NCBI GenBank assembly: GCA_029268325.1
Contig: JAJUGC010000172.1
Coordinates: forward strand, 1-5,547
Length of the DNA stretch: 5,547 nt
Source: Gammaproteobacteria bacterium
GTDB taxonomy: Bacteria > Pseudomonadota > Gammaproteobacteria > Pseudomonadales > Oleiphilaceae
Direction of reading: 5' to 3'
Shown: one piece after another, positions 1-5,547 of the stretch
How positions within the stretch are numbered: the first letter of the stretch is position 1
How the letters are laid out: the number at the start of each line of letters is the position of its first letter
Notes under the pieces: model-generated
What the model was told of the DNA's origin: nothing
Seen by the model: the letters and a program-made list of their open reading frames with translations, nothing else
Databases searched by the model: none
Position numbers and translations under genes: made by a program

Positions 1-1337
1 ATACTATCACAGCCAAACTCAGCAATTCGTCATCTAGTGCCAGCGCTAATTTAACCGTTGTTCCTGCATCTGCCGGCTCGCTAACCTTTTTTTCTGCCAC
101 ACCAACAACTATTGCACTCAAGAACTTGGCAAGCGCCGGGCTAACCACAGAGGCAGAAGTTCAATTCCTTGTAAAAGATGGTGCAGGGAAGCCATTAAAG
201 GGTGAAGTCGTCAATTTCACTTTATCAGATACCACGGGAGGAATAGATCTTACTAACTCTTCTGACATAACGGATACTCAAGGCATTGCCAGAGCTTACG
301 TCAACGCAGGCACAGTTAAAACAACCGTTCGAGTCAATGCGACACTTGACTCCAACCCAGATCTGAAAACCACCTCAAATACAATTGCTATTGGCACCGG
401 CATCCCCAGCGCGGAAACACTTACATTCTCTGCTGATGAATGGAATATGCCGGCTTGCTATGACTCTGGTTATAGCAATGCAATTAATATCAAAGTTTCA
501 GACTTTTACCGCAACCCTATACCTGCCGACACCAAAATCGTCTTTTTTACTAGCCATGGCCAGATAGACTCAGAGTGCGCCTACGACCCTGGTATCGGAG
601 GTTGCTCTGTTAACTGGCGCCCTGCCGAACCTTACCCCAGGGACACCAATGGCAGACTGAGCGTGATGGCAATGCTAAAAGGTGAAGAGCAAGCATCAAA
701 AGATTTGAATGGCAACCACCTTTTTGACACAGATGAAGAGTATCACCCTCTGACCGAGGCATATCTGGACGAAAATACCAACGGACAATATGACCTTGGA
801 GAACGATTCATTGACTGGGACGGAGACGGGGTGTGGTCGGAAACTCCAGCAGTTAATAAGTACGGTTCCCAGAAGTTCAGAGGTGTACGGTGCTCTACAG
901 AAGCTAGAAACGAAGGTCACTGCCAAGACCTGGCAGACCTTTTCATTCAAAGAACTCTAAAAGTATCTTGTCCAGTGCCCAGCGATGGCTCAACAATAAC
1001 TTTTAGCGACAAGGAATGTTCAACTAGCAGCCAAACTGTAACGGAAACGACATCAGGTGCAAACGATAAAACCCTCTACGTTTGCGTACGAGACGAGTTC
1101 GGAGGAGCACCTGCAGCAGGCACTAAAGTTGAAATTAAGAAAGCTTCAGGGGACGCAAGCATTGTTGGCGGTGGCATCTCCAGCACAACTGAACCCAACC
1201 TTGTTGGGCCGCAAGTTATTCCTGTAACTATCACACCAAGCACTCTACCATCACAAACGAAACTTACCGTTTCAGTGACCAACGTAGAATCGACCACTCC
1301 TGTTCAAAGGTCCTTAACCATCAATCACGACTTGTAA
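1..1337 (+). CDS. Ig-like (Big_1/invasin-type) repeat surface protein, C-terminal part
   Basis: The reading frame is open from the first complete codon (position 3) to TAA at 1335-1337, so the gene starts outside the window; 444 residues are visible. The TTG at 126 is an internal Leu, not a start. Residues 1-20 look like the tail of one Ig-like domain. Residues about 24-133 form a typical Big_1 domain (a SATPTTIAL-type first strand, then VKDGAGKPLKGEVVNFTL and a TDTQGIARAYV turn). Residues about 134-330 are a third Ig-like unit with an insert holding three Asp/Asn-rich loops, and about 357-444 a final one (VCVRDEFGGAPAAGTKVEI). All eight visible cysteines lie from residue 152 onward, which fits disulfides in an exported protein. 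Such proteins usually act at the cell surface in adhesion or biofilm; that role is inferred from the family, and no signal peptide or anchor is in view. The gene is visibly poorer in GC than argS downstream. Family assignment is fairly sure, exact function unknown. Confidence 0.85.
   Translation, partial: TITAKLSNSSSSASANLTVVPASAGSLTFFSATPTTIALKNLASAGLTTEAEVQFLVKDGAGKPLKGEVVNFTLSDTTGGIDLTNSSDITDTQGIARAYVNAGTVKTTVRVNATLDSNPDLKTTSNTIAIGTGIPSAETLTFSADEWNMPACYDSGYSNAINIKVSDFYRNPIPADTKIVFFTSHGQIDSECAYDPGIGGCSVNWRPAEPYPRDTNGRLSVMAMLKGEEQASKDLNGNHLFDTDEEYHPLTEAYLDENTNGQYDLGERFIDWDGDGVWSETPAVNKYGSQKFRGVRCSTEARNEGHCQDLADLFIQRTLKVSCPVPSDGSTITFSDKECSTSSQTVTETTSGANDKTLYVCVRDEFGGAPAAGTKVEIKKASGDASIVGGGISSTTEPNLVGPQVIPVTITPSTLPSQTKLTVSVTNVESTTPVQRSLTINHDL
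702..842 (+). other. Three Asp/Asn-rich calcium-loop-like motifs in the Ig-like protein
   Basis: Within the third Ig-like unit, three short acidic loops follow one another: DLNGNHLFDTDEE (from 702), DENTNGQYDLGE (from 768) and DWDGDGVWSE (from 813). Each has alternating Asp/Asn/Gly, as in EF-hand or dockerin-type calcium loops. Cysteines flank the region (SECAYD and GGCSVNW before it, GVRC and GHCQ after it). From memory, the same module sits in other gammaproteobacterial tandem Big_1 proteins. Calcium binding is inferred from the motif and is not shown. Confidence 0.55.
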
Positions 1338-1349
1338 AAAGCAAAATTA

Positions 1350-1375
1350 GAGAGGCGGCACACAGGCCGCCTCTC
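1350..1375 (+). terminator. Hairpin terminator after the Ig-like gene
   Basis: Perfect 10-bp stem: GAGAGGCGGC (1350-1359) pairs with GCCGCCTCTC (1366-1375) across the six-base loop ACACAG. It starts 12 bases after the stop codon. The 3' side has only a weak T-rich tail (CTCTT). The 5' side is A-rich (TAAAAAGCAAAATTA), which would give a better U-tract on the minus strand, so it may work in both directions. Confidence 0.75.
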
Positions 1376-1426
1376 CTCTTAACCCCCCCGGACAAACTTC
1401 CACCCAAGCAATCACCATGTAGAAGA

Positions 1427-1455
1427 TTGTTCCCTACCTTCCCTTCAGGGATAAT
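1427..1455 (+). promoter_or_regulatory. Putative sigma70 promoter of argS
   Basis: TTGTTC (1427-1432, three of six bases of the -35 consensus) and GATAAT (1450-1455, five of six of the -10 consensus) are separated by the ideal 17 bases. Transcription would begin near 1462, leaving a leader of about 35 bases. The position, after a terminator and before an isolated housekeeping gene, makes a promoter here expected. The -35 match is modest. Confidence 0.5.
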
Positions 1456-1495
1456 ACCCCCCCATTTTCCCTGATTATCCAAAAGACATAGCCCC

Positions 1496-3250
1496 ATGAA
1501 ACAACTCATCGCCGATCTGATTGCCCAGTCGCTCAACCAGCTCCAGGAACAACAGAAGCTGGAGTTGAGCCAACCACCGACCATCAACATTGATGGCACC
1601 AAGGATAAGGCCCACGGCGACTATGCCTCCAATATCGCCCTGCTGCTGGCCAAGGAAGCACGCATGCCGCCACGGCAGCTGGCACAGCTGATCCTGGATA
1701 ACCTGCCGGCCTCCAAGCACATTGCCAAGGTGGAAATCGCCGGCCCCGGCTTTATCAACTTCTTTATCAATGAAGCCAGCCAGCTGGAAATCATCTCCAC
1801 CATCCTTGACGCCGGCGAAAGCTTTGGCCGCTGCAATATCGGCCAGAACGAGCCCTACCAGGTTGAGTTTGTTTCCGCCAACCCAACGGGTCCCCTCCAT
1901 GTGGGCCATGGCCGTGGTGCAGCCTACGGAGCCTGTATTGCCAACTTGATGGAAGCGGCCGGCTATGGGGTTCATCGGGAGTACTATGTAAACGATGCCG
2001 GTCGCCAGATGAACATTCTGGCCTCCAGCGTTTGGCTGCGTTACCTCGAGCTATGCGGGGAGACTTTCAGCTTCCCCTCCAACGGCTACAAGGGACAGTA
2101 CATTCTCGAGATCGCCAAGACGTTACAGAACCGCCATGGTGACGCCTTCCGCGTCGCGGCTGCCGAAGTCTTTAAAGACATCCCGGCGGATGAACCCCAA
2201 GGCGGCGACAAGGAAGAGCACATTGATGCCCTGGTGGAGCGCACCCGCCAGTTGCTAGGTGACGAGCGCTATTTGGAAGTGTTCGACCTCGGCCTTAATG
2301 CCATCTTGGACGACATCAAAGACGACCTGGCCCAGTTCGGCGTACTGTACCAGACCTGGTTCTCCGAACGCTCCCTCAAAGAGGATATCGACAAGGCTAT
2401 CGCCAAACTGGAAGCCGGCGGCCACCTCTACGAGAAAGACGGCGCACTCTGGTTCCGCTCCACCAGTTTCGGTGACGACAAAGACCGCGTGATCCGCCGC
2501 GACAATGGTGAAACCACCTATTTCGCGTCCGACATCGCCTATCACCTCAACAAGTTCGAGCGGGGTTTCTCCAAGGTCATCAACGTCTGGGGTGCGGACC
2601 ACCATGGTTATATCGCCCGGGTAAAAGCCGCCCTGCAAGCCATGGGGGTTGATCCGGAGCGGCTGATCGTGAAGCTGGTTCAGTTTGCCATCCTGTACCG
2701 GGGTGGTGAGCGAGTGCAGATGTCGACCCGCAGCGGCTCATTCGTCACCCTTCGTGAACTACGCGAAGAGGTTGGAGACGATGCGGCCCGCTTCTTCTAT
2801 GTGACCCGTAAGCCTGAGCAGCATATGGATTTCGACCTGGATCTGGCGAAATCCCAGAGCAAGGACAACCCGGTCTACTACATCCAGTACGCCCACGCCC
2901 GGATTTGCAGCGTGTTGAAAAAGCTGGAAGACCAGGGGCAGAAGTGGAACCAGGAAGAGGCCCTGGCCAACCTGCACTTGCTGTCTGAAGAGGCCGAAAA
3001 GGATCTGGTTACAGCCCTCTCCCGCTATCCGGAAACCCTGGCTGCCGCCGCGCAACACTTGGAGCCCCATCAGCTGACCAATTACCTGCGCGACCTTGCC
3101 AGCGACTTCCATGCGTACTATAACTCTCATAAGGTCTTGACCGAGGACGAGAAACTGCGCGATGCCCGTATCGCCCTGAGTCTCGCTGTCAAGCAGGTGA
3201 TATACAACGGCCTGGCACTCCTTGGCGTTAGCGCCCCGCAGGCCATGTAA
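1496..3250 (+). CDS. argS: Arginyl-tRNA synthetase (ArgRS)
   Basis: Cytoplasmic class I aminoacyl-tRNA synthetase that uses ATP to attach arginine to tRNA-Arg for translation. The 584 residues match the usual bacterial length. The N-terminal additional domain (residues about 1-110) contains HGDYASNIA (40-48) and the conserved VEIAGPGFINFF (79-90). The HIGH signature appears as NPTGPLHVGHGRGA (129-142, HVGH at 135-138). WGADHHGY (365-372) is a conserved catalytic-core segment. VQMSTRSG (407-414) stands where other class I enzymes have KMSKS, as is normal for ArgRS. The C-terminal DALR anticodon-binding domain begins near YIQYAHARI (462-470) and runs to the end. The ATG at 1496 gives the expected N-terminus, although the ribosome site is weak (AAAAGA at 1481-1486). 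It is followed by the ftsN-like gene and hslVU, as in Pseudomonas. Identification is secure. Confidence 0.97.
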   Translation: MKQLIADLIAQSLNQLQEQQKLELSQPPTINIDGTKDKAHGDYASNIALLLAKEARMPPRQLAQLILDNLPASKHIAKVEIAGPGFINFFINEASQLEIISTILDAGESFGRCNIGQNEPYQVEFVSANPTGPLHVGHGRGAAYGACIANLMEAAGYGVHREYYVNDAGRQMNILASSVWLRYLELCGETFSFPSNGYKGQYILEIAKTLQNRHGDAFRVAAAEVFKDIPADEPQGGDKEEHIDALVERTRQLLGDERYLEVFDLGLNAILDDIKDDLAQFGVLYQTWFSERSLKEDIDKAIAKLEAGGHLYEKDGALWFRSTSFGDDKDRVIRRDNGETTYFASDIAYHLNKFERGFSKVINVWGADHHGYIARVKAALQAMGVDPERLIVKLVQFAILYRGGERVQMSTRSGSFVTLRELREEVGDDAARFFYVTRKPEQHMDFDLDLAKSQSKDNPVYYIQYAHARICSVLKKLEDQGQKWNQEEALANLHLLSEEAEKDLVTALSRYPETLAAAAQHLEPHQLTNYLRDLASDFHAYYNSHKVLTEDEKLRDARIALSLAVKQVIYNGLALLGVSAPQAM

Positions 3251-3256
3251 CCCGAC

Positions 3257-3274
3257 GCGGGCCGCAAGGCCCGC
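3257..3274 (+). terminator. GC-rich hairpin after argS, possible terminator
   Basis: Perfect 7-bp stem GCGGGCC (3257-3263) / GGCCCGC (3268-3274) closed by a GCAA (GNRA) tetraloop, six bases after the argS stop. No T-run follows (CTACACGCTAG), so it may stabilise the 3' end of the mRNA rather than terminate. Transcription may continue into the ftsN-like gene. Confidence 0.4.
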
Positions 3275-3297
3275 CTACACGCTAGATGCGACTTTCA

Positions 3298-3324
3298 CAC
3301 CGGATGTGGCTCGCACATTAGGTG
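3298..3324 (+). repeat. Imperfect inverted repeat (11-bp stem) between argS and the ftsN-like gene
   Basis: CACC at 3298-3301 pairs with GGTG at 3321-3324, and TGTG at 3305-3308 with CACA at 3314-3317. Between them lie one G/A mismatch, one G-T wobble and one A-T pair, and the loop is GCTCG. No T-run follows. It could be an RNA hairpin or a protein-binding dyad; the role is unknown. Confidence 0.5.
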
Positions 3325-3375
3325 AACCCACATAATTAGATGAGATAGTACCGGCGACACCGGTCGTTTGGATCC

Positions 3376-3975
3376 ATGTCGAAGAATCGTCGCACCCGAA
3401 AACCCGCAGTTACCAGAAACAAGGCTCCGGCACCCGCTCCCATTCCCGGCTGGGTCTGGGTTTTCGGTATTTCAGCCTTTCTCTGTTTTGCCGGTTTCCT
3501 GTATTACCTGGCCAGTGTTCCGACAACCCAGGAGGCAGTCCAGCCGCCCCCGGTGGCCAAACCGGCACCCCGTCCAGCAACGGAACCGGCCAAGCCTGCC
3601 CCTGCCCCAGCAAAGCAGGAGACTTCCCAGGAAGAAGCCCGCTTCAAGTTTTACGAAATGCTGCCCAAAAGCGAGGTAGTTGCCCCCCAGGTGGAGGAGT
3701 ACAAATCCTCCGGCCCGCGGGAGGTCTATCACTATATTGTGCAAGCAGGCTCTTTCCGCTCCCCGGAAGATGCCGAGCGGCACCGCGCCACGATCGCTTT
3801 CCAGGGCCTGAAAGGAACGGTAGACCGAGTCACCGCCAGCGATGGCAGTTATTGGTACCGGGTCAACGTGGGGCCATTTGAGTCCCGCTCCCGCATGAAC
3901 CGGGCGGTCGACAAGCTGGTGTCCATCAACATCCAGCCTCTCGTCAAACGGGTGAAACCGGAAAACTCCCAATAA
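3376..3975 (+). CDS. ftsN: FtsN-like cell-division protein with SPOR domain
   Basis: Bitopic inner-membrane protein predicted to bind septal (denuded) peptidoglycan and promote constriction, as FtsN does. The 199 residues show the FtsN layout. A short basic cytoplasmic tail (1-23, SKNRRTRK) is followed by one transmembrane helix (about 25-47, GWVWVFGISAFLCFAGFLYY). A Pro/Ala/Lys-rich periplasmic linker (48-88) leads to a conserved FKFYEMLPKSEV segment (90-101), then a C-terminal SPOR domain (about 117-195) with YIVQAGSF (120-127) and WYRVNVGPF (160-168). Pseudomonas FtsN-like proteins have a comparable FYxxLPxSEV segment, and the place between argS and hslV is the same. E. coli FtsN (319 aa) is much longer, mainly in its linker. 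The ATG at 3376 is the natural start, with only a weak GGA upstream. The SPOR and membrane assignment is secure; the name ftsN rests on synteny and layout. Confidence 0.85.
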   Translation: MSKNRRTRKPAVTRNKAPAPAPIPGWVWVFGISAFLCFAGFLYYLASVPTTQEAVQPPPVAKPAPRPATEPAKPAPAPAKQETSQEEARFKFYEMLPKSEVVAPQVEEYKSSGPREVYHYIVQAGSFRSPEDAERHRATIAFQGLKGTVDRVTASDGSYWYRVNVGPFESRSRMNRAVDKLVSINIQPLVKRVKPENSQ

Positions 3976-3993
3976 GGCCGCTGAGCCGGCCTT
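3974..3993 (+). terminator. Intrinsic terminator overlapping the ftsN-like stop codon
   Basis: AAGGCCG (3974-3980) pairs perfectly with CGGCCTT (3987-3993) across a six-base loop CTGAGC, followed by TGCTT. The left arm begins inside the TAA stop (3973-3975). The short stem and interrupted T-run suggest moderate strength. It sits just ahead of the hslVU heat-shock promoter and would limit readthrough from upstream. Confidence 0.65.
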
Positions 3994-3995
3994 TG

Positions 3996-4023
3996 CTTGA
4001 AATTTCCAAACTCAGCTCCATAT
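3996..4023 (+). promoter_or_regulatory. Sigma32 (RpoH) heat-shock promoter of hslVU
   Basis: CTTGAAA (3996-4002) is an exact match to the sigma32 -35 core. After a 13-base spacer comes CTCCATAT (4016-4023), seven of eight positions of the CCCCATNT -10 element. This spacing lies within the known range for E. coli sigma32 promoters. Transcription would start near 4030, giving a leader of about 60 bases before hslV. E. coli hslVU is a known RpoH operon, so motif and context agree. Confidence 0.85.
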
Positions 4024-4075
4024 CTAAGCGGATGCAGGAACAGCACAACAGATTCAGTTCCCGGTTCGCAGAAAT

Positions 4076-4079
4076 GGAG
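4076..4079 (+). promoter_or_regulatory. Ribosome binding site of hslV
   Basis: GGAG lies 11 bases before the ATG at 4091. It is slightly distant but is the only Shine-Dalgarno-like match in the leader, and it supports the start that yields the conserved MTTIVSVRR N-terminus. Confidence 0.55.
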
Positions 4080-4090
4080 CACTCTCCCCT

Positions 4091-4615
4091 ATGACTACCA
4101 TCGTCTCAGTTCGACGTGATGGCCAGGTTGCCCTTGGTGGCGACGGCCAGGTTACCCTTGGCAATACGGTCATGAAAGGCAATGCCCGTAAGGTCCGCCG
4201 CCTCTACCAGAACAAGGTTATTGCCGGCTTTGCCGGTGGCACCGCCGACGCCTTCACCCTATTCGAGCGCTTTGAGGCCAAGCTGGAAAAGCACCAGGGT
4301 AATCTCACCCGCGCGGCTGTCGAACTAGCCAAAGATTGGCGCACGGACCGGGCGCTACGCCGTCTGGAAGCCCTTCTGGCGGTGGCCGACAGCACCACCT
4401 CGCTGATCATCACCGGCAACGGGGATGTGATCGAACCCGAACACAGCCTGATCGCCATTGGCTCCGGTGGCCCCTATGCCCAGGCTGCAGCCAGGGCCCT
4501 GCTGGAAAACACCAGCCTAAGCGCCCGGGAAATCGTCGAGAAAGCACTCCATATCGCTGGCGATATTTGTATCTATACCAATCACCAGCCCACAATCGAA
4601 GAAATTAACGGCTGA
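4091..4615 (+). CDS. hslV: ATP-dependent protease subunit HslV (ClpQ)
   Basis: Proteolytic core of the cytoplasmic HslUV protease, an N-terminal-nucleophile threonine hydrolase related to proteasome beta subunits; in the family it forms two stacked hexameric rings capped by HslU. The 174 residues agree with the family (176 in E. coli). After removal of Met1 the catalytic Thr is exposed (Thr2 in the precursor, from MTTIVSVRR). The other active-site residues are present: Asp18 in GGDGQ, Lys34 in NARKVRR and Ser125 in GSGGPYA (124-130). GFAGGTADAFTLFERFE (46-62) and ELAKDWRTDR (78-87) are nearly invariant family segments. The gene has its own sigma32 promoter upstream and is followed by hslU after 61 bases with no terminator in between. 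Codons for residues 10-23 contain a near-perfect 24-base-spaced repeat. Identification is secure. Confidence 0.98.
   Translation: MTTIVSVRRDGQVALGGDGQVTLGNTVMKGNARKVRRLYQNKVIAGFAGGTADAFTLFERFEAKLEKHQGNLTRAAVELAKDWRTDRALRRLEALLAVADSTTSLIITGNGDVIEPEHSLIAIGSGGPYAQAAARALLENTSLSAREIVEKALHIAGDICIYTNHQPTIEEING
4118..4161 (+). repeat. Near-tandem 20-base repeat inside hslV
   Basis: Copy 1 (4118-4137) and copy 2 (4142-4161) agree at 18 of 20 bases and lie 24 bases (8 codons) apart, encoding DGQVALG and DGQVTLG. The protein is collinear with E. coli HslV here, so this is not an added insertion. Confidence 0.8.
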
Positions 4616-4676
4616 TACGGCACCAGCCAAAGCCTATTCATTGTTTGATGATCCATTTTAAAAAGAGCTATTTGCC

Positions 4677-5547
4677 ATGTCTGCCATGACTCCGCGAGAA
4701 ATCGTCAACGAACTGGATAAACATATTATCGGCCAGCACGAGGCCAAGCGGGCCGTTGCCATCGCGCTGCGCAACCGTTGGCGGCGCATGCAGGTCGGAA
4801 GTCCCCTGCGGGAAGAAATCACCCCAAAAAATATCCTCATGATTGGCCCGACCGGTGTCGGTAAAACCGAAATTGCCCGGCGCGTCGCCAAGTTGGCCGA
4901 TGCTCCCTTCATCAAGGTGGAAGCCACCAAATTTACTGAAGTGGGCTATGTGGGACGTGACGTGGAGTCGATTATCCGCGACCTGGTGGACTCCGCCATC
5001 AAGATGTTCCGCGAAAAGGAAATGGCCAAAGTGGAATCCAAGGCCCTGGATGCTGCCGAAGAGCGCATTCTCGATGCCTTGCTGCCCCCGGCCCGCTCCG
5101 TGAGCGAGCACGACCAGGAACGGGAGTCCACGGCACGCCAGGTGTTCCGTAAGAAGTTGCGGGAAGGCGTTCTGGATGACAAGGAAATCGATATCGAAAT
5201 CAAGGCCGCACCGGTAGGTGTAGAGATCATGGCCCCTCCCGGCATGGAGGAAATGACCAGCCAATTGCAGAGTATCTTCTCCAACATATCCGGTGACCGT
5301 AAGCGCACCCGCAAAATGAAAGTGGCCGATGCCCTGCGCAAGGTCAAGGAAGAGGAAGCGGCCAAGCTGGTCAATGAAGAAGAGATCAAGCAAAAGGCCA
5401 TCCTCGCCGTGGAACAGAACGGCATTGTGTTCATTGATGAAATCGACAAAATTGCCAAACGCGCCGAACACTCTTCGGCTGACGTTTCCCGTGAAGGTGT
5501 CCAGCGGGACTTGCTGCCCCTGATCGAGGGCAGCACCGTCAACACCA
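4677..5547 (+). CDS. hslU: ATP-dependent protease ATPase subunit HslU (ClpY), N-terminal 290 residues
   Basis: AAA+ unfoldase that recognises substrates, unfolds them with ATP and feeds them into HslV. The frame is open from the ATG at 4677 to the window edge, so the C-terminal part is missing (E. coli HslU has 443 residues). The N-terminus MSAMTPREIV matches the E. coli MSEMTPREIV, which supports this ATG over the one at 4686. Visible elements are HIIGQ (16-20), Walker A GPTGVGKT (57-64), the pore loop GYVG (90-93) used to grip substrate, the intermediate (I) domain (about 110-243, including GVEIMAPPGMEEMTSQLQS), and Walker B VFIDEIDKI (251-259, Asp254-Glu255). VSREGVQRDLLPLIEG (270-285) follows as in the family. 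The ribosome site is weak (AAGAG near 4663-4667). No terminator or clear promoter lies in the 61-base gap after hslV, so the two genes are most likely cotranscribed from the sigma32 promoter. Identification is secure. Confidence 0.97.
   Translation, partial: MSAMTPREIVNELDKHIIGQHEAKRAVAIALRNRWRRMQVGSPLREEITPKNILMIGPTGVGKTEIARRVAKLADAPFIKVEATKFTEVGYVGRDVESIIRDLVDSAIKMFREKEMAKVESKALDAAEERILDALLPPARSVSEHDQERESTARQVFRKKLREGVLDDKEIDIEIKAAPVGVEIMAPPGMEEMTSQLQSIFSNISGDRKRTRKMKVADALRKVKEEEAAKLVNEEEIKQKAILAVEQNGIVFIDEIDKIAKRAEHSSADVSREGVQRDLLPLIEGSTVNT

Noticed and set aside
126..1337. TTG at 126 as the start of a 403-residue protein
   Set aside because: The frame is open upstream to the window edge and reads as the same Ig-like repeat protein; 126 is an internal Leu codon with no ribosome site.
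1475..1975. 166-residue minus-strand open frame opposite the start of argS
   Set aside because: It is antisense to conserved ArgRS sequence, has no family resemblance and starts within the HIGH region of argS.
3331..3349. CATAAT (3331-3336) or GATAGT (3344-3349) as a -10 box for the ftsN-like gene
   Set aside because: No acceptable -35 element is found at 16-18 bases upstream of either; not strong enough to call.
4616..4676. Separate promoter or terminator between hslV and hslU
   Set aside because: The 61-base gap has no hairpin with a T-run and no paired promoter boxes; cotranscription is simpler.
4668..5471. 267-residue minus-strand open frame opposite hslU
   Set aside because: It lies wholly antisense to the strongly conserved hslU, shows no recognisable domain and has a His/Phe/Gly-rich composition typical of a mirrored reading frame.
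1..5547. CRISPR array, transposon ends, tRNA or rRNA gene
   Set aside because: No regularly spaced repeats, transposase frame, terminal inverted repeats or tRNA-like cloverleaf were seen on either strand.

Overview
The window looks like a chromosomal piece of a gammaproteobacterium, probably marine and of the Pseudomonas / Marinobacter / Cellvibrionales sort. The basis is the gene order argS, SPOR-domain ftsN-like gene, hslV, hslU, which matches the order I remember from Pseudomonas, together with proteins very close to the gammaproteobacterial versions. The genus cannot be fixed from the sequence alone. All four complete or partial housekeeping genes and the upstream surface-protein gene lie on the + strand. 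I saw no credible minus-strand gene, RNA gene, mobile element or CRISPR array.

Layout. Positions 1-1337 hold the 3' end of a gene for a large repetitive surface protein with bacterial Ig-like (Big_1/invasin type) domains and a cysteine-containing insert with three Asp/Asn-rich calcium-loop-like motifs. A strong hairpin at 1350-1375 closes it. A 158-base gap then carries a plausible sigma70 promoter, and argS (arginyl-tRNA synthetase) runs from 1496 to 3250. A 125-base gap with three hairpins but no gene leads to the FtsN-like SPOR protein at 3376-3975, whose stop codon lies inside a terminator stem. Directly after that terminator is a good sigma32 heat-shock promoter, followed by hslV (4091-4615) and hslU (4677 to the window edge, incomplete).

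How the genes work together. HslV (threonine protease) and HslU (AAA+ unfoldase) form one ATP-dependent protease and appear to be a heat-inducible two-gene operon, set apart from the division gene upstream by the terminator. ArgS (translation) and the FtsN-like protein (septal peptidoglycan binding) are housekeeping neighbours without an obvious functional link. The Ig-like gene differs in base composition and in role. It looks like an accessory gene next to the conserved block.

No clearly new system is visible. The most useful observations are the terminator/sigma32 promoter arrangement, the calcium-loop module and composition shift in the Ig-like gene, a near-tandem repeat in the active-site end of hslV, and dyad symmetry around the argS promoter.
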